This document shows positions 30,268-39,090 of a stretch of DNA of 64,000 nucleotides, one piece after another. The translations under genes and the position numbers were made by a program. The stretch comes from Legionella rowbothamii (GTDB lineage: Bacteria; Pseudomonadota; Gammaproteobacteria; Legionellales; Legionellaceae). How positions within the stretch are numbered: position 1 is the first letter of the stretch; the number at the start of each line of letters is the position of its first letter. The stretch is taken from assembly GCF_900639985.1 (NCBI RefSeq), contig NZ_CAAAIM010000005.1, positions 218,792 to 282,791 on the forward strand. The letters run 5' to 3'. Below the pieces are notes generated by a model that was not told the origin of the DNA, made no database searches, and saw only the letters and a program-made list of their open reading frames with translations.

Positions 30268-33200
30268 ATGGTAGGTAAAAAGAATCCACCGGTTGTTTTG
30301 TCAATAAAATCCTCTACCTTAGGGAGAAGGATGGAGGTTGATCTTGAGCCTTTACAAGACTTTAAACGCTTCTGGCAAGATGGGGAAGGAGATCAAAGAG
30401 AAATATGGCAAGTACTAGCTGATAATTACATCAACAAACCCTACCTTGATGTACCTGCTTTATTTCGCGGCTATGTGGATATTACCCATGATAATTTCAC
30501 TGTGCATCATCGTAATCATGACACTACCCACGCTGTAAGACAACGTCTTTATGCGCAAAATTATCTGGATTTGATCCAGAACTATGGCAATCAAGAATAT
30601 GCACCTATTGCTACAGAAATTAATAATAATGATGAGCTCAAAGCTTGCTTGGAACTGGCTATTTACTTATGTCGTAGTGGTCGAACCAATGAAAAATCAG
30701 GAAAAGATGATCCATCCAATGCCCAACGTTCGGCGCAATTATTTGCGGTTGTGGCTGTGGAAATGGGTTTTGATCCAGATTTAGTTAATTTCTTGCAGTT
30801 TGCTGTAGGAACACATGCACCCAAATTAGGAAATCACCAGGATTTAGTTGATAAGCTCCCCGGAGAACACAAATTAGCCTTAGCCCATTTATTAAAAGGG
30901 GTCATTGATTTAAGTCATCATACCGATTTGGTGCGTTGCAAAGTTGGTCCTCCTCAAGAACCTGTACGTGAACAAATCGACGAGGAGTTGGGCGAATTTT
31001 TAGATTCTAAAAAAATTGACGTGAAGCGCGCGACCACTAACTTTTTGGTTCATGCTACTCAATTGTGCAAAATGACCGGAACTCGGGTTAAATTCGAAAC
31101 ATTTTCACAACAAGATAAAGAGAATAACCCTAAATTAAAAGTACAACACGCACGTGATGTAAATAGATCAATGGAGCAGTTGCGCGCAGTAAAACTCGAC
31201 CCACATCGAATTATTCATGAAGGCCCACAGGGCGATTTTGCTGAATTGTTAAGACAGGTTTCAGTGACTGGTGTTTTGGATGTAACAAATAAGCAAATCA
31301 ATACAGTGGAATTAGAGCAAATAAAAAAATGCATTACAGAAAACCCAATTAAAAAGGCATGCTTATTGGGTGTAAAACCTAGGAGTGCGCAAAGAGACTT
31401 AGTTGCTGTTTTAAAAGAAAAAAGCGTCAAGCAAGGCCTGCCTATTGAAATGAACCATACAGAGCTTCTTGAACAAGAGTTGGTGGGAGATTTTGATAGG
31501 CAATTTCGCCAGCAGGCGATCGATAGACAAAAAGTATCCATGCGTTTTGAACCTTCTCGTCTTGGTGCTGCTTATGAAAAAGGATGGGGGGCTTTCTTTT
31601 CTCAATTATGGAAGGAAATTAAAGGAGATGTACCCACTTTTGGCGGCGATACTCATTATACTCAAATCACTAAGGTTAAGAAATTATCTAACCCGGCTCT
31701 AGAAGAGCGTTATGATGAACTAAAAAAACCGGTTGATCCGATTTCCGGGATTCTTTCCAAAGAGCTACAGACTATACAAACTGATGATATTCAATTAGAG
31801 CCTGGAGAAATGTTACTTTATCATGGTACTAATTCAGAGGTTTCCCCGTTGATTATGCAAAATGGTTTTGATGAAGGGCGCTGCAAATATGTTCAGGGGA
31901 ATGGTTATGGACCCTTGGGTAAAGGGATTTATTTCACTTCGGAATTGTCCAAAGCTGCAACTTTTTCTACCTGTACTGAATGTAAGCAAAGTGGGATGTG
32001 TAGTTGTGTGAAAAAAGGGACTGACCTGCCTGCAGATCGAGTAGTTTTGGTATGTAAGGTTTTTGTTGGTAATCCTGAAATTGTGCTGAAAAAAGGAGGC
32101 TTGCAAGATCGCACGCAACCTCAAGCACCTTTTGATTCATACATGGCTTTATCTAAAGATATTGATCCAATTTCTCAGTTTCGCTCGACCGAAGTCTGTG
32201 TGCCTTCTGGAAAGCAAATTATTCCTCTTTATGAAATACGTTTTAGTTCTCAACCCAATTTGCTTAAAGCATCCACCTGGGAAAAAACTATTGAACACAA
32301 TGGCTTAAAGAGAGTGAAGGGCTTATATGAAATCAAGGCCTCAGTAACACTATTAAACGAATTACAGGCATTAAGAGACCTTCCTGCTCCTTTCGAAGTC
32401 GTTAAAAAGCAGGCGCATAAGGTGGAAACGGTTATTCAAATAGCCATAAATAAATTAAAAGGGAAAGAGCAAGACTTGCAAGCAGAAATACCCAGAGATC
32501 AATACAGGTTAGACAAGATTGCCGTTCAATTACGTGATCTATATAACATAAGAGCTCAATTAACTACCTTCCAAAAGCAAGACATTGATTTAAAACCAAA
32601 TTTAGAAAAAGAAACAACGCACATTAATAAAGAACCTGGATTTTTACAAAGAGTGCTGCGTTTTATTTTGCCTAAAAATTATGCCCTGAAAAGAGAAGGA
32701 GCGGCATTGGCAGCAGAGATTAATAATGGTGAGGGGAATCCTAAGGACTTTCAAGCTAACATGATTCACTGGCTTAATCTGGCAATCGAACGCAATCAGC
32801 ATAAATCAAGCAATGGGGATATCTCTCATCGTGCGGTTATTACTCAAAAGCTGATTCATTTAAGAGATGCCTTTCGTGATCTAGAGGAAAGAAATCTAAA
32901 TGATGAAGATTTAAGTAAAGAACTTCATCGATTAGTTACCCATACCTTAGATGGCTTTAAATCCTACGGTGATCTTGTTCCTATGGTTCTGAATTCAACC
33001 GCTTATAAGAGTTTATGCGCGTTTCAAGAAACGGCATCAACGATTGTGGGTAAGACGTTCACTACAGTACATAGTGCGTTACGAGGATTGGCTGTTTCTA
33101 AAAAGGCTGACTCTGAGCGAGAGTTGGTTATCAAAAACGCTCTAGAACCTATGTCTCTAAAACCAGAGCAGGATGTTGATGTGTCCAAATCGTTAGTAGT

Positions 33201-33279
33201 TGAAACTACAGATGAAGATGATGATTTTGTTTTGATTGGCGGGGAAGAGCAGAATCCCTCTCCCACCCTCTCAAACTAA
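30268..33279 (+). CDS. SidE-type phosphodiesterase fused to PARP-type ADP-ribosyltransferase; candidate Dot/Icm effector
   Basis: 1003 residues, no signal peptide. Residues about 60-320 resemble the phosphodiesterase (PDE) domain of the SidE/Dup family: FRGYVDITHDNFTVHHRNHD (67-86), H88, HATQLCKMTGTRVKF (262-276). Residues about 505-665 show a PARP catalytic domain with an H-Y-E triad: LYHGT (H519), KGIYFTS (Y555) and STEVCV (E642), plus GFDEGR and FDSYMA. Four cysteines (C569, C572, C578, C580) sit where tankyrases hold a zinc site. The rest is helical, ending with an acidic DEDDDFVLI (982-990). SidE proteins use PDE plus an R-S-E transferase for phosphoribosyl-ubiquitination; here the transferase class differs and the deubiquitinase domain is absent. 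Target and secretion are inferred. Confidence 0.85.
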   Translation: MVGKKNPPVVLSIKSSTLGRRMEVDLEPLQDFKRFWQDGEGDQREIWQVLADNYINKPYLDVPALFRGYVDITHDNFTVHHRNHDTTHAVRQRLYAQNYLDLIQNYGNQEYAPIATEINNNDELKACLELAIYLCRSGRTNEKSGKDDPSNAQRSAQLFAVVAVEMGFDPDLVNFLQFAVGTHAPKLGNHQDLVDKLPGEHKLALAHLLKGVIDLSHHTDLVRCKVGPPQEPVREQIDEELGEFLDSKKIDVKRATTNFLVHATQLCKMTGTRVKFETFSQQDKENNPKLKVQHARDVNRSMEQLRAVKLDPHRIIHEGPQGDFAELLRQVSVTGVLDVTNKQINTVELEQIKKCITENPIKKACLLGVKPRSAQRDLVAVLKEKSVKQGLPIEMNHTELLEQELVGDFDRQFRQQAIDRQKVSMRFEPSRLGAAYEKGWGAFFSQLWKEIKGDVPTFGGDTHYTQITKVKKLSNPALEERYDELKKPVDPISGILSKELQTIQTDDIQLEPGEMLLYHGTNSEVSPLIMQNGFDEGRCKYVQGNGYGPLGKGIYFTSELSKAATFSTCTECKQSGMCSCVKKGTDLPADRVVLVCKVFVGNPEIVLKKGGLQDRTQPQAPFDSYMALSKDIDPISQFRSTEVCVPSGKQIIPLYEIRFSSQPNLLKASTWEKTIEHNGLKRVKGLYEIKASVTLLNELQALRDLPAPFEVVKKQAHKVETVIQIAINKLKGKEQDLQAEIPRDQYRLDKIAVQLRDLYNIRAQLTTFQKQDIDLKPNLEKETTHINKEPGFLQRVLRFILPKNYALKREGAALAAEINNGEGNPKDFQANMIHWLNLAIERNQHKSSNGDISHRAVITQKLIHLRDAFRDLEERNLNDEDLSKELHRLVTHTLDGFKSYGDLVPMVLNSTAYKSLCAFQETASTIVGKTFTTVHSALRGLAVSKKADSERELVIKNALEPMSLKPEQDVDVSKSLVVETTDEDDDFVLIGGEEQNPSPTLSN

Positions 33280-33304
33280 CAACGTACTTTTTAGGCACGT
33301 GTAG

Positions 33305-33330
33305 CCCGTATTGACGTAGCTTAATACGGG
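33305..33330. repeat. CCCGTATT half-element of the nested palindrome family
   Basis: CCCGTATT (33305-33312) and AATACGGG (33323-33330) form an 8-bp stem, preceded by GTAG, so it equals one arm of the 24107-24189 unit. It lies 26 bases after the PDE-ART gene and could end its transcript. Confidence 0.6.
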
Positions 33331-33434
33331 ATGTTGTAGCTGGAAAAATTAATAGTTAATTATCTAAAAAGATTCGAATTATTAGTGCTTTACGGTATAG
33401 TAGTTAAAATTCTTACTGGATTTGGAATAACGGA

Positions 33435-34202
33435 GTGATATGGGATCCTGAGCAATACGCCCTCGGAAATTATTTTCAGACGCAAATTAATGAAAAATTT
33501 CGCAGTACCTTTAGCGTGCATCCTTTTGGAGATATTTTAGATGTTGGCTGTGGAGATGGCCAATACACTAATTTTTTAGCTAAAACTTATAAGAATAGTA
33601 AATTTCTGGCTATTGATAATTCTCCAGAAATGATTGCTCACGCAAAAGACTATTGGACGAGTAAAAATCTTTCCTTTGAAGTTCAACGTATTGAGAAATA
33701 CCATCAAGCGTACATGTTTGATTTTGTGCTGTCTTTTTGGTGTTTGCAGTGGACTAAAATCGAAGTTGCTTTTATCAATATTTATCAAGCCTTAAAAATG
33801 GAAGGGCGATTTTATGCGACCTTTTCTTCCTTTTCTGAGAGTAGTATTTTACAAATTTGGTATGAGTTGGCCAAAAGGGGGCGGCATATTGAGGTGGCAA
33901 ATGACAACATACAAAGGCTGCTGCCGTATGCAAATTATTTCTATCGTGTATTGAGTGCGGTGAGTCAGACCCCTTTTCGGCATGTTAAAATGGATTTAAA
34001 AACTTATCGAATAGCTCTTCCTAATATTAATTATATGAAAAATTTAATATTGATTTTGCCAGCCATAAAGAAAATCCCTGAAGCCCTACAGGGTGAGCTT
34101 ATCGCTGACATGCTGGATGCATTTGAACATATTTGCCAGCGTAAATATGGAGGGAAGCTCTATTACGAGACCCGACCTATTTTTATAGAAGCGGTTAAGT
34201 AG
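33435..34202 (+). CDS. Class I SAM-dependent methyltransferase
   Basis: 255 residues. Motif I ILDVGCGDGQYTNFLA (about 34-49), an acidic residue closing strand 2 (AIDNSPEM), and the FDFVLSFWCLQW motif for strand 4 define a Rossmann-like methyltransferase close to the BioC/UbiE-type small-molecule group. The substrate cannot be told; a small polar molecule or trans-aconitate-like acid is as likely as a quinone. The start is GTG, with CGGAG abutting it. It stands between two large accessory genes and looks monocistronic. Confidence 0.85.
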   Translation: MIWDPEQYALGNYFQTQINEKFRSTFSVHPFGDILDVGCGDGQYTNFLAKTYKNSKFLAIDNSPEMIAHAKDYWTSKNLSFEVQRIEKYHQAYMFDFVLSFWCLQWTKIEVAFINIYQALKMEGRFYATFSSFSESSILQIWYELAKRGRHIEVANDNIQRLLPYANYFYRVLSAVSQTPFRHVKMDLKTYRIALPNINYMKNLILILPAIKKIPEALQGELIADMLDAFEHICQRKYGGKLYYETRPIFIEAVK

Positions 34203-34362
34203 TCATCGGTTAAATTGACATCCCCCTCATTAGTTCCAACACAACAAAATTTTAACAAACAGCTATTGACACAATAATAGCCAAAAATCATAATTTATTT
34301 TCATCATGGTGATGAGGCACTCGGATCGTCGAAGGTGTTGGAGTAATAGCCTACGTTAGGGA

Positions 34363-34471
34363 CGTCATTTTTGAATGAAGTGAAGGATCTCCTGAATCAA
34401 GTAGAGTGATCTTCGGACTAGTATTCAGTCCGATTCAGGAGAGCCTTCGCCGTAAGCGCCTCAGGATGACG
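34363..34471. repeat. CATCCTGA-family palindromic repeat in a 311-base gene-free gap
   Basis: Ends CGTCAT (34363-34368) and ATGACG (34466-34471) are complementary, and CTCCTGAATC (34389-34398) pairs perfectly with GATTCAGGAG (34432-34441). GAAGTGAAGG and GCCTTCGCCG match as imperfect middle arms. It occupies much of the 34203-34513 gap; the remaining AT-rich part shows no gene. Confidence 0.7.
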
Positions 34472-34513
34472 TGTTTTTTGATAACTATTACGTTATAGAA
34501 ACTGCATAAATGG

Positions 34514-37500
34514 ATGTGTAAAATGTTCGAAAAACACAATAACAAACCGCGCACGCAAAAACAGGTAAAGCAACCCAGCAGAACATTATCTGTGGGGCTT
34601 ATACAAAATGAAGAGCCTGACCGTACCTATTACATTACCAGCACAATTGAAAATATTGGTCATTTTCTTTTCTCTCAGACACAAGAACTCTATAAGGCAA
34701 TTAGCCTTGCATTTTCGGCGGATTCTTTAGATTGGCGCAATTTCAAGCGCTACGCATGGCCCGTTGTAAGTTCAGGAATCGCTTTAGTTTTTGGCGAATT
34801 ACTAACCCGCGGCATGAGCCAATATCAGACGGATAGCGAAGACTATGATTTTATTTATAAATTTATTCTTGGCGCTGCCATTTTAAGCTGTAGCGCTCTA
34901 AATCGGATCACCGACAAACACTTTAAATCAACAGCCGCATTTTCTGCCGCAGTTGCTAGTGAGGTGGTGGCCATCACCTATATGTATTATTCTGTTTTCG
35001 CAGGAACGCAACGATTAACTAGCGAACAATTTTCCGAAGATTATTCCTTAATTGCTAGCATTGGTGCTAGTGCTCTATTTGTGCCCTCTGGTTTTTCGTT
35101 TCTTACTCAAAAGGCGCAGAAACAATTATTAAAATGGCAACATAATCGAGGAGCCCAACGTTCTGATACAGCAACTATCCCTAGTGGTTTAACTCCAGTT
35201 GGTAATTTCTATTTTCAACTTGGTCATATCATGGCTAGGGAATTGATGCCCATACCCCGCTTATTTCAACTTGGTCTTATTGCGGAAAATATCCGGCAAG
35301 GGGAAGGCACTTTGCGACAATTTCGCAATGTTCCTGCTTTAATTGCTGATCTAACCCCGGCAGCAATTAGAGAGTCTTTAGCCCAACAAGCAATGATTCA
35401 AGACGACTATGAATATAATCATAAGGAATATCAGGTTTTAAAATTTACCCCGCAGGGTGCTCATTGGGTTACGGTACAAGGATATCAATTACGCACAGGG
35501 GATCTGGTTTTTTGCAACCAGGCGATTGATTTAGCTTCGGTTAAAATCTCAGGGGAGCTGGTTGCCTTAAAGCAAGATAAACAAGGGTACTTCCTTGAGG
35601 AGCTTGAACAACAAAAGTTTAGCGTGAACCTGAAAGCACAAAATGGCGAGGATGTCTGGATAGAGCATCACTCCAAAACGGTATGGGATAGCCTTCATAA
35701 AACAGTTAGTTTGGGTTTGGTGCGTGATGGCAAGCAAGCAGGGGTTATGGTTGGGGATAAATTAAATTTGTTTGGAGCAAAGAATTTTTTCATTCAAATC
35801 AAACCTGCTGATGAGTTTTTATCAAATAACGATATTCGCAAAGTAGCGGTAATTAATCAGATTATCGGTGATCGTAAACGCAGGAGTGTGTACCATTCTC
35901 TTATGGCCTCGGCTGGATTAGCGGTTTGTACACAACACGAGCTACGCTTGCTACCTGCGGAAATGTCCAAATACGCCTTCAATGTTTTTCAGGCCATGAT
36001 TCCTTTTTCAGAACAATTTTTGCGGGAAATGGTTAATGGGCAATTATTGAAACAAGTAAATAAAAATCTAGGGGATAAACCTCTAGAAACTATTGATGCG
36101 CTGCGCATTGTCGATTTATGTCATGCACTCAGCGGGTATTATCGTGATCGCTTTCCTCAAGGGGTTGCAATTATTTCTGATAAAACTGGTACCCTAACCA
36201 CCAATGGTATGAATGTGTTGGGATTATGGACCACTTCAATGCCTGCCCAAATACAGCATTTATTGAAAGAGAAAGAGCTCCGTCTTTTACCTGCCGGTAC
36301 CCAATTATCTGAAGTGTTCGAGCTTTTTTGTCAGGCTTATACCAACAACCCGAAAGAGATGGAGCCTGAGGAAGATGCTATATTGCAATTACTTAATTCA
36401 TTACTTAATCAAAAATCGAATTTACAGGTTGTTGTGCTTGGAAATAACCATTTTAGAAAAACTATTTCCCTAAATGAGAATAAAAAAGAAATAGAAACCT
36501 TTCACCTCGGCTTATATCGAAATTTTGGTGGGCGTTTAACTTTGGTGCGTGACGGTTCAAGCCACTACTTAGTTTTTTGTGGTATCCCCAAGGCGAGTGT
36601 CTTTGATAATACTTCTTTGCTTCGTGATTATTACAGTATGGACACGCGTACAGGCGTTTTATCACGGGATTGGTGTGTTGCGAGAGCGGAACTTAACGAA
36701 AAGCAATTTAAGCAGTTACAGGAGTATTTTGATCAGGATAAGAAAAAAGAAATTGAATCCTTCATCATGATGAATCAGCAGCTGCTGGAACGCATGCAAC
36801 ATCATGGAACGTTTATTATTGATAATCCTATTAAAAAAGGTGCTGAACACTTTATTAGTTCCTGTCGCAGCATTCAGGTGCCAGTATTTGTTGCTACGGG
36901 GGATACGACGAAAGCCGCCGAAAATATTGCTAATGTTTTATGTCCTCAGTACGCAAAAAAAATTAGCATCTTACGTGCTGAACATTTGGATAGTGATAAC
37001 ACTCACTTGGATGAAGAACATATTCCTCCAGAGAGTACGGTAATTTTTTCTGGGATTAATTCTGCAGTGTTAGCAGCATTTCAGAAATTATTATTTCGTG
37101 AAAAATCGGCCCGCCCCGTAATTATTTTTGCAGAAATGAGCACGGAGGGAAAAGGTATTTTGGCCCGCTTTTTAAAGGACAATCAATTTTTCATTATGGC
37201 TAATGGTGATGGAAGTAATGATGTGCTGATGATGAAAGAGGCGCACACGGTAATTGCGCACTGCGCAGATGATAATTCATTGGCTCCTGGAGTTGGCGCC
37301 TTGGCCGATCTTACTGATGTGCAATTACGTAGGCTTTCAAGCTCGGACAGCTCATTTTATGAGCGATTTGATATTGCTGATCAACGCAGTAAATTTATTC
37401 AGCTTTTTGCAGGGGTAGCTAATTCCCAAGAAAAAGGAATGTTGGCGTTGACGCTTAAAAGCAGCAAGATGAGCTTTGAATTGGCGCGTAATGTATTAGG

Positions 37501-37978
37501 TCCTGAGGCAGTAAAAGAAATGTATCAGCAACATTGGCTTAGTGTGGGCTTTGATCTAAGCTGGCTATGGGTTGCTTACTATGAAATTATGCAAAGCGTG
37601 GGTTTACCTATGGATAATCAAAATATCAGTGCCTCTGGGCTGATTACTAACAGCATGGGCTTGGCAATGATGGTCGCTTTAGTTGAGTCATTAACCAATT
37701 ATTTAGCTTTTGGTGAGTCAACGAATCTGATTACTATGGTTATGATGTTAATGCTCTTACCGATTGTCTTAAAGAGTGTCTTTTCCAGTTTTAAAGCAGT
37801 ACAAGATAGGATTTATCCAGAATCCCTCAGTATTGTTGAACTTGACGAGGAAGAGCAAACAGCAGGGCCACAAAGACAGCCCCAATCTTGGTGGGGTTCG
37901 GTGCGTTCATTCTTTCATAATCCTCGCACGTTAACTCCAGGAGAGGAACCGCAACTTAGTCATGGGCTTACTCAATAA
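34514..37978 (+). CDS. P-type ATPase-like protein with degenerate dephosphorylation motif
   Basis: 1154 residues. The phosphorylation motif ISDKTGTLTTNG (D556) is intact, as are VATGDTTKAAENI and the hinge NGDGSNDVLMMKEA. The actuator loop, TGES in most pumps, reads ISGEL (345-349), keeping Gly and Glu but losing Thr and Ser. Hydrophobic helices lie near 80-100, 115-130, 140-165 and 175-195, one pair flanks LLPAEMSKYAF (479-489), and more follow after 1010. The ion or lipid substrate is not clear; none of the metal CPC motifs or lipid-flippase signatures is obvious. N- and C-terminal tails are long, hydrophilic and acidic (ELDEEEQ). Possibly a divergent transporter found in Legionella. Confidence 0.82.
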   Translation: MCKMFEKHNNKPRTQKQVKQPSRTLSVGLIQNEEPDRTYYITSTIENIGHFLFSQTQELYKAISLAFSADSLDWRNFKRYAWPVVSSGIALVFGELLTRGMSQYQTDSEDYDFIYKFILGAAILSCSALNRITDKHFKSTAAFSAAVASEVVAITYMYYSVFAGTQRLTSEQFSEDYSLIASIGASALFVPSGFSFLTQKAQKQLLKWQHNRGAQRSDTATIPSGLTPVGNFYFQLGHIMARELMPIPRLFQLGLIAENIRQGEGTLRQFRNVPALIADLTPAAIRESLAQQAMIQDDYEYNHKEYQVLKFTPQGAHWVTVQGYQLRTGDLVFCNQAIDLASVKISGELVALKQDKQGYFLEELEQQKFSVNLKAQNGEDVWIEHHSKTVWDSLHKTVSLGLVRDGKQAGVMVGDKLNLFGAKNFFIQIKPADEFLSNNDIRKVAVINQIIGDRKRRSVYHSLMASAGLAVCTQHELRLLPAEMSKYAFNVFQAMIPFSEQFLREMVNGQLLKQVNKNLGDKPLETIDALRIVDLCHALSGYYRDRFPQGVAIISDKTGTLTTNGMNVLGLWTTSMPAQIQHLLKEKELRLLPAGTQLSEVFELFCQAYTNNPKEMEPEEDAILQLLNSLLNQKSNLQVVVLGNNHFRKTISLNENKKEIETFHLGLYRNFGGRLTLVRDGSSHYLVFCGIPKASVFDNTSLLRDYYSMDTRTGVLSRDWCVARAELNEKQFKQLQEYFDQDKKKEIESFIMMNQQLLERMQHHGTFIIDNPIKKGAEHFISSCRSIQVPVFVATGDTTKAAENIANVLCPQYAKKISILRAEHLDSDNTHLDEEHIPPESTVIFSGINSAVLAAFQKLLFREKSARPVIIFAEMSTEGKGILARFLKDNQFFIMANGDGSNDVLMMKEAHTVIAHCADDNSLAPGVGALADLTDVQLRRLSSSDSSFYERFDIADQRSKFIQLFAGVANSQEKGMLALTLKSSKMSFELARNVLGPEAVKEMYQQHWLSVGFDLSWLWVAYYEIMQSVGLPMDNQNISASGLITNSMGLAMMVALVESLTNYLAFGESTNLITMVMMLMLLPIVLKSVFSSFKAVQDRIYPESLSIVELDEEEQTAGPQRQPQSWWGSVRSFFHNPRTLTPGEEPQLSHGLTQ

Positions 37979-38043
37979 CTAAAACGGTAACCTTGATTAT
38001 GCCACGCTTTGAAAAATCCTTTCATTTTTATCAAACCGTAGAC

Positions 38044-38062
38044 GCCGCGGGTTGCCCGCGGC
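38044..38062. terminator. GC-rich hairpin between convergent genes
   Basis: GCCGCGGG (38044-38051), a TTG loop and CCCGCGGC (38055-38062) form a perfect 8-bp stem between the P-type ATPase-like gene and the minus-strand deacetylase gene, where it can serve both transcripts. No T run. Confidence 0.55.
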
Positions 38063-38104
38063 ATCCATAGCTGTGTAATATAGATAGAGTCTGAACGCTT
38101 ATTT

Positions 38105-38866
38105 TTAGGACGGAGTTTTTTTTAAAGCCTCTTCTACACTAATAAACCGATATCCATGCTGCTCATACATTTGCAATAAATCATCTAAAAAATAGCTATT
38201 TAAAAGATTGGCATGCAGAAGTAAAATTTGCTTCGTTGAGTTGCATCGCTGATTGTGTTCCGCAAAAATCGTTTGTTGCCAGACAAAGTCTAAATATTGT
38301 TGGCGTAGCTTATTTAATAGTTCTGGATTGGAGCTTATCTCGTTAATAAGTTTCATATTGAATATGAAATCGCGGCTATCAATAGTCACGGGAGCCACTC
38401 GGTAATGGTTTTTCTTTAAATAATGGAGGACCTTTTGTTTCTTAGCCAAACTGCTTTCGGAAAGATAAGGATAACGATAATATTTGGTCCCCGTCATGAG
38501 TGGGCTAAGGATTTTATCTGCACGATCCACATCGGCAATATAGGATGCAGCGGATATTTTTCGTAAGTTAACATGAGAATAACTATGGTTGCCTAAAAGA
38601 AAGCCTGAGTCTAAAAACGCATGAAGGTCCTTTAAGCTTTCTTCATTGATATTTTGGGCAATAACAAAGCCAATAGCAGGAGCCTTATGTTTTGTTAATG
38701 CATGGGTTATTTTTTCAAATTGAGTGTGCTCAAGGGGCAAATCATCTAAGGTAATTGCAATCGTACGTTCTTTAGGAGTACAGGGAGTTGTCTTGGGCGC
38801 GGTTGCATAAGTAATCATTGAGATGATAATAAAAAAAAGAGCTATGATTAAAGAATTTCTTCGCAT
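38105..38866 (-). CDS. Exported polysaccharide deacetylase (NodB homology)
   Basis: 253 residues. A signal peptide or anchor (about 5-22) is followed by a NodB-type domain. ITLDDLP carries the metal-binding Asp pair of motif 1 (classically TFDDG). GNHSYSHVN gives the HxxxH motif 2. YRYPYLSES corresponds to motif 3. The family removes N- or O-acetyl groups from peptidoglycan, chitin or exopolysaccharide. ATG 38866 is chosen rather than the upstream TTG at 38878, because the signal peptide begins with MRRNS. It is alone on its strand. Substrate unknown. Confidence 0.85.
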   Translation of the reverse strand: MRRNSLIIALFFIIISMITYATAPKTTPCTPKERTIAITLDDLPLEHTQFEKITHALTKHKAPAIGFVIAQNINEESLKDLHAFLDSGFLLGNHSYSHVNLRKISAASYIADVDRADKILSPLMTGTKYYRYPYLSESSLAKKQKVLHYLKKNHYRVAPVTIDSRDFIFNMKLINEISSNPELLNKLRQQYLDFVWQQTIFAEHNQRCNSTKQILLLHANLLNSYFLDDLLQMYEQHGYRFISVEEALKKTPS

Positions 38867-39090
38867 TACAAATCCCAATTAATTAAGAAGTTCGTACTTG
38901 AATAGGTTTCCATGTTCGTCATTTTACCATCACTATTTCCTAAATTGTAGCTACCCTAGCGAAAGTCAGAAGGGGAGTTAGGATAGTGTGTTGCATCTTC
39001 CTGAAAAGAATGTTATCAAATTAGAATGGTTTAAAATTAACCTATTTTTCATGTGTATTTTTCAAGGACATGTCTCAAGGAGTGAGCATC

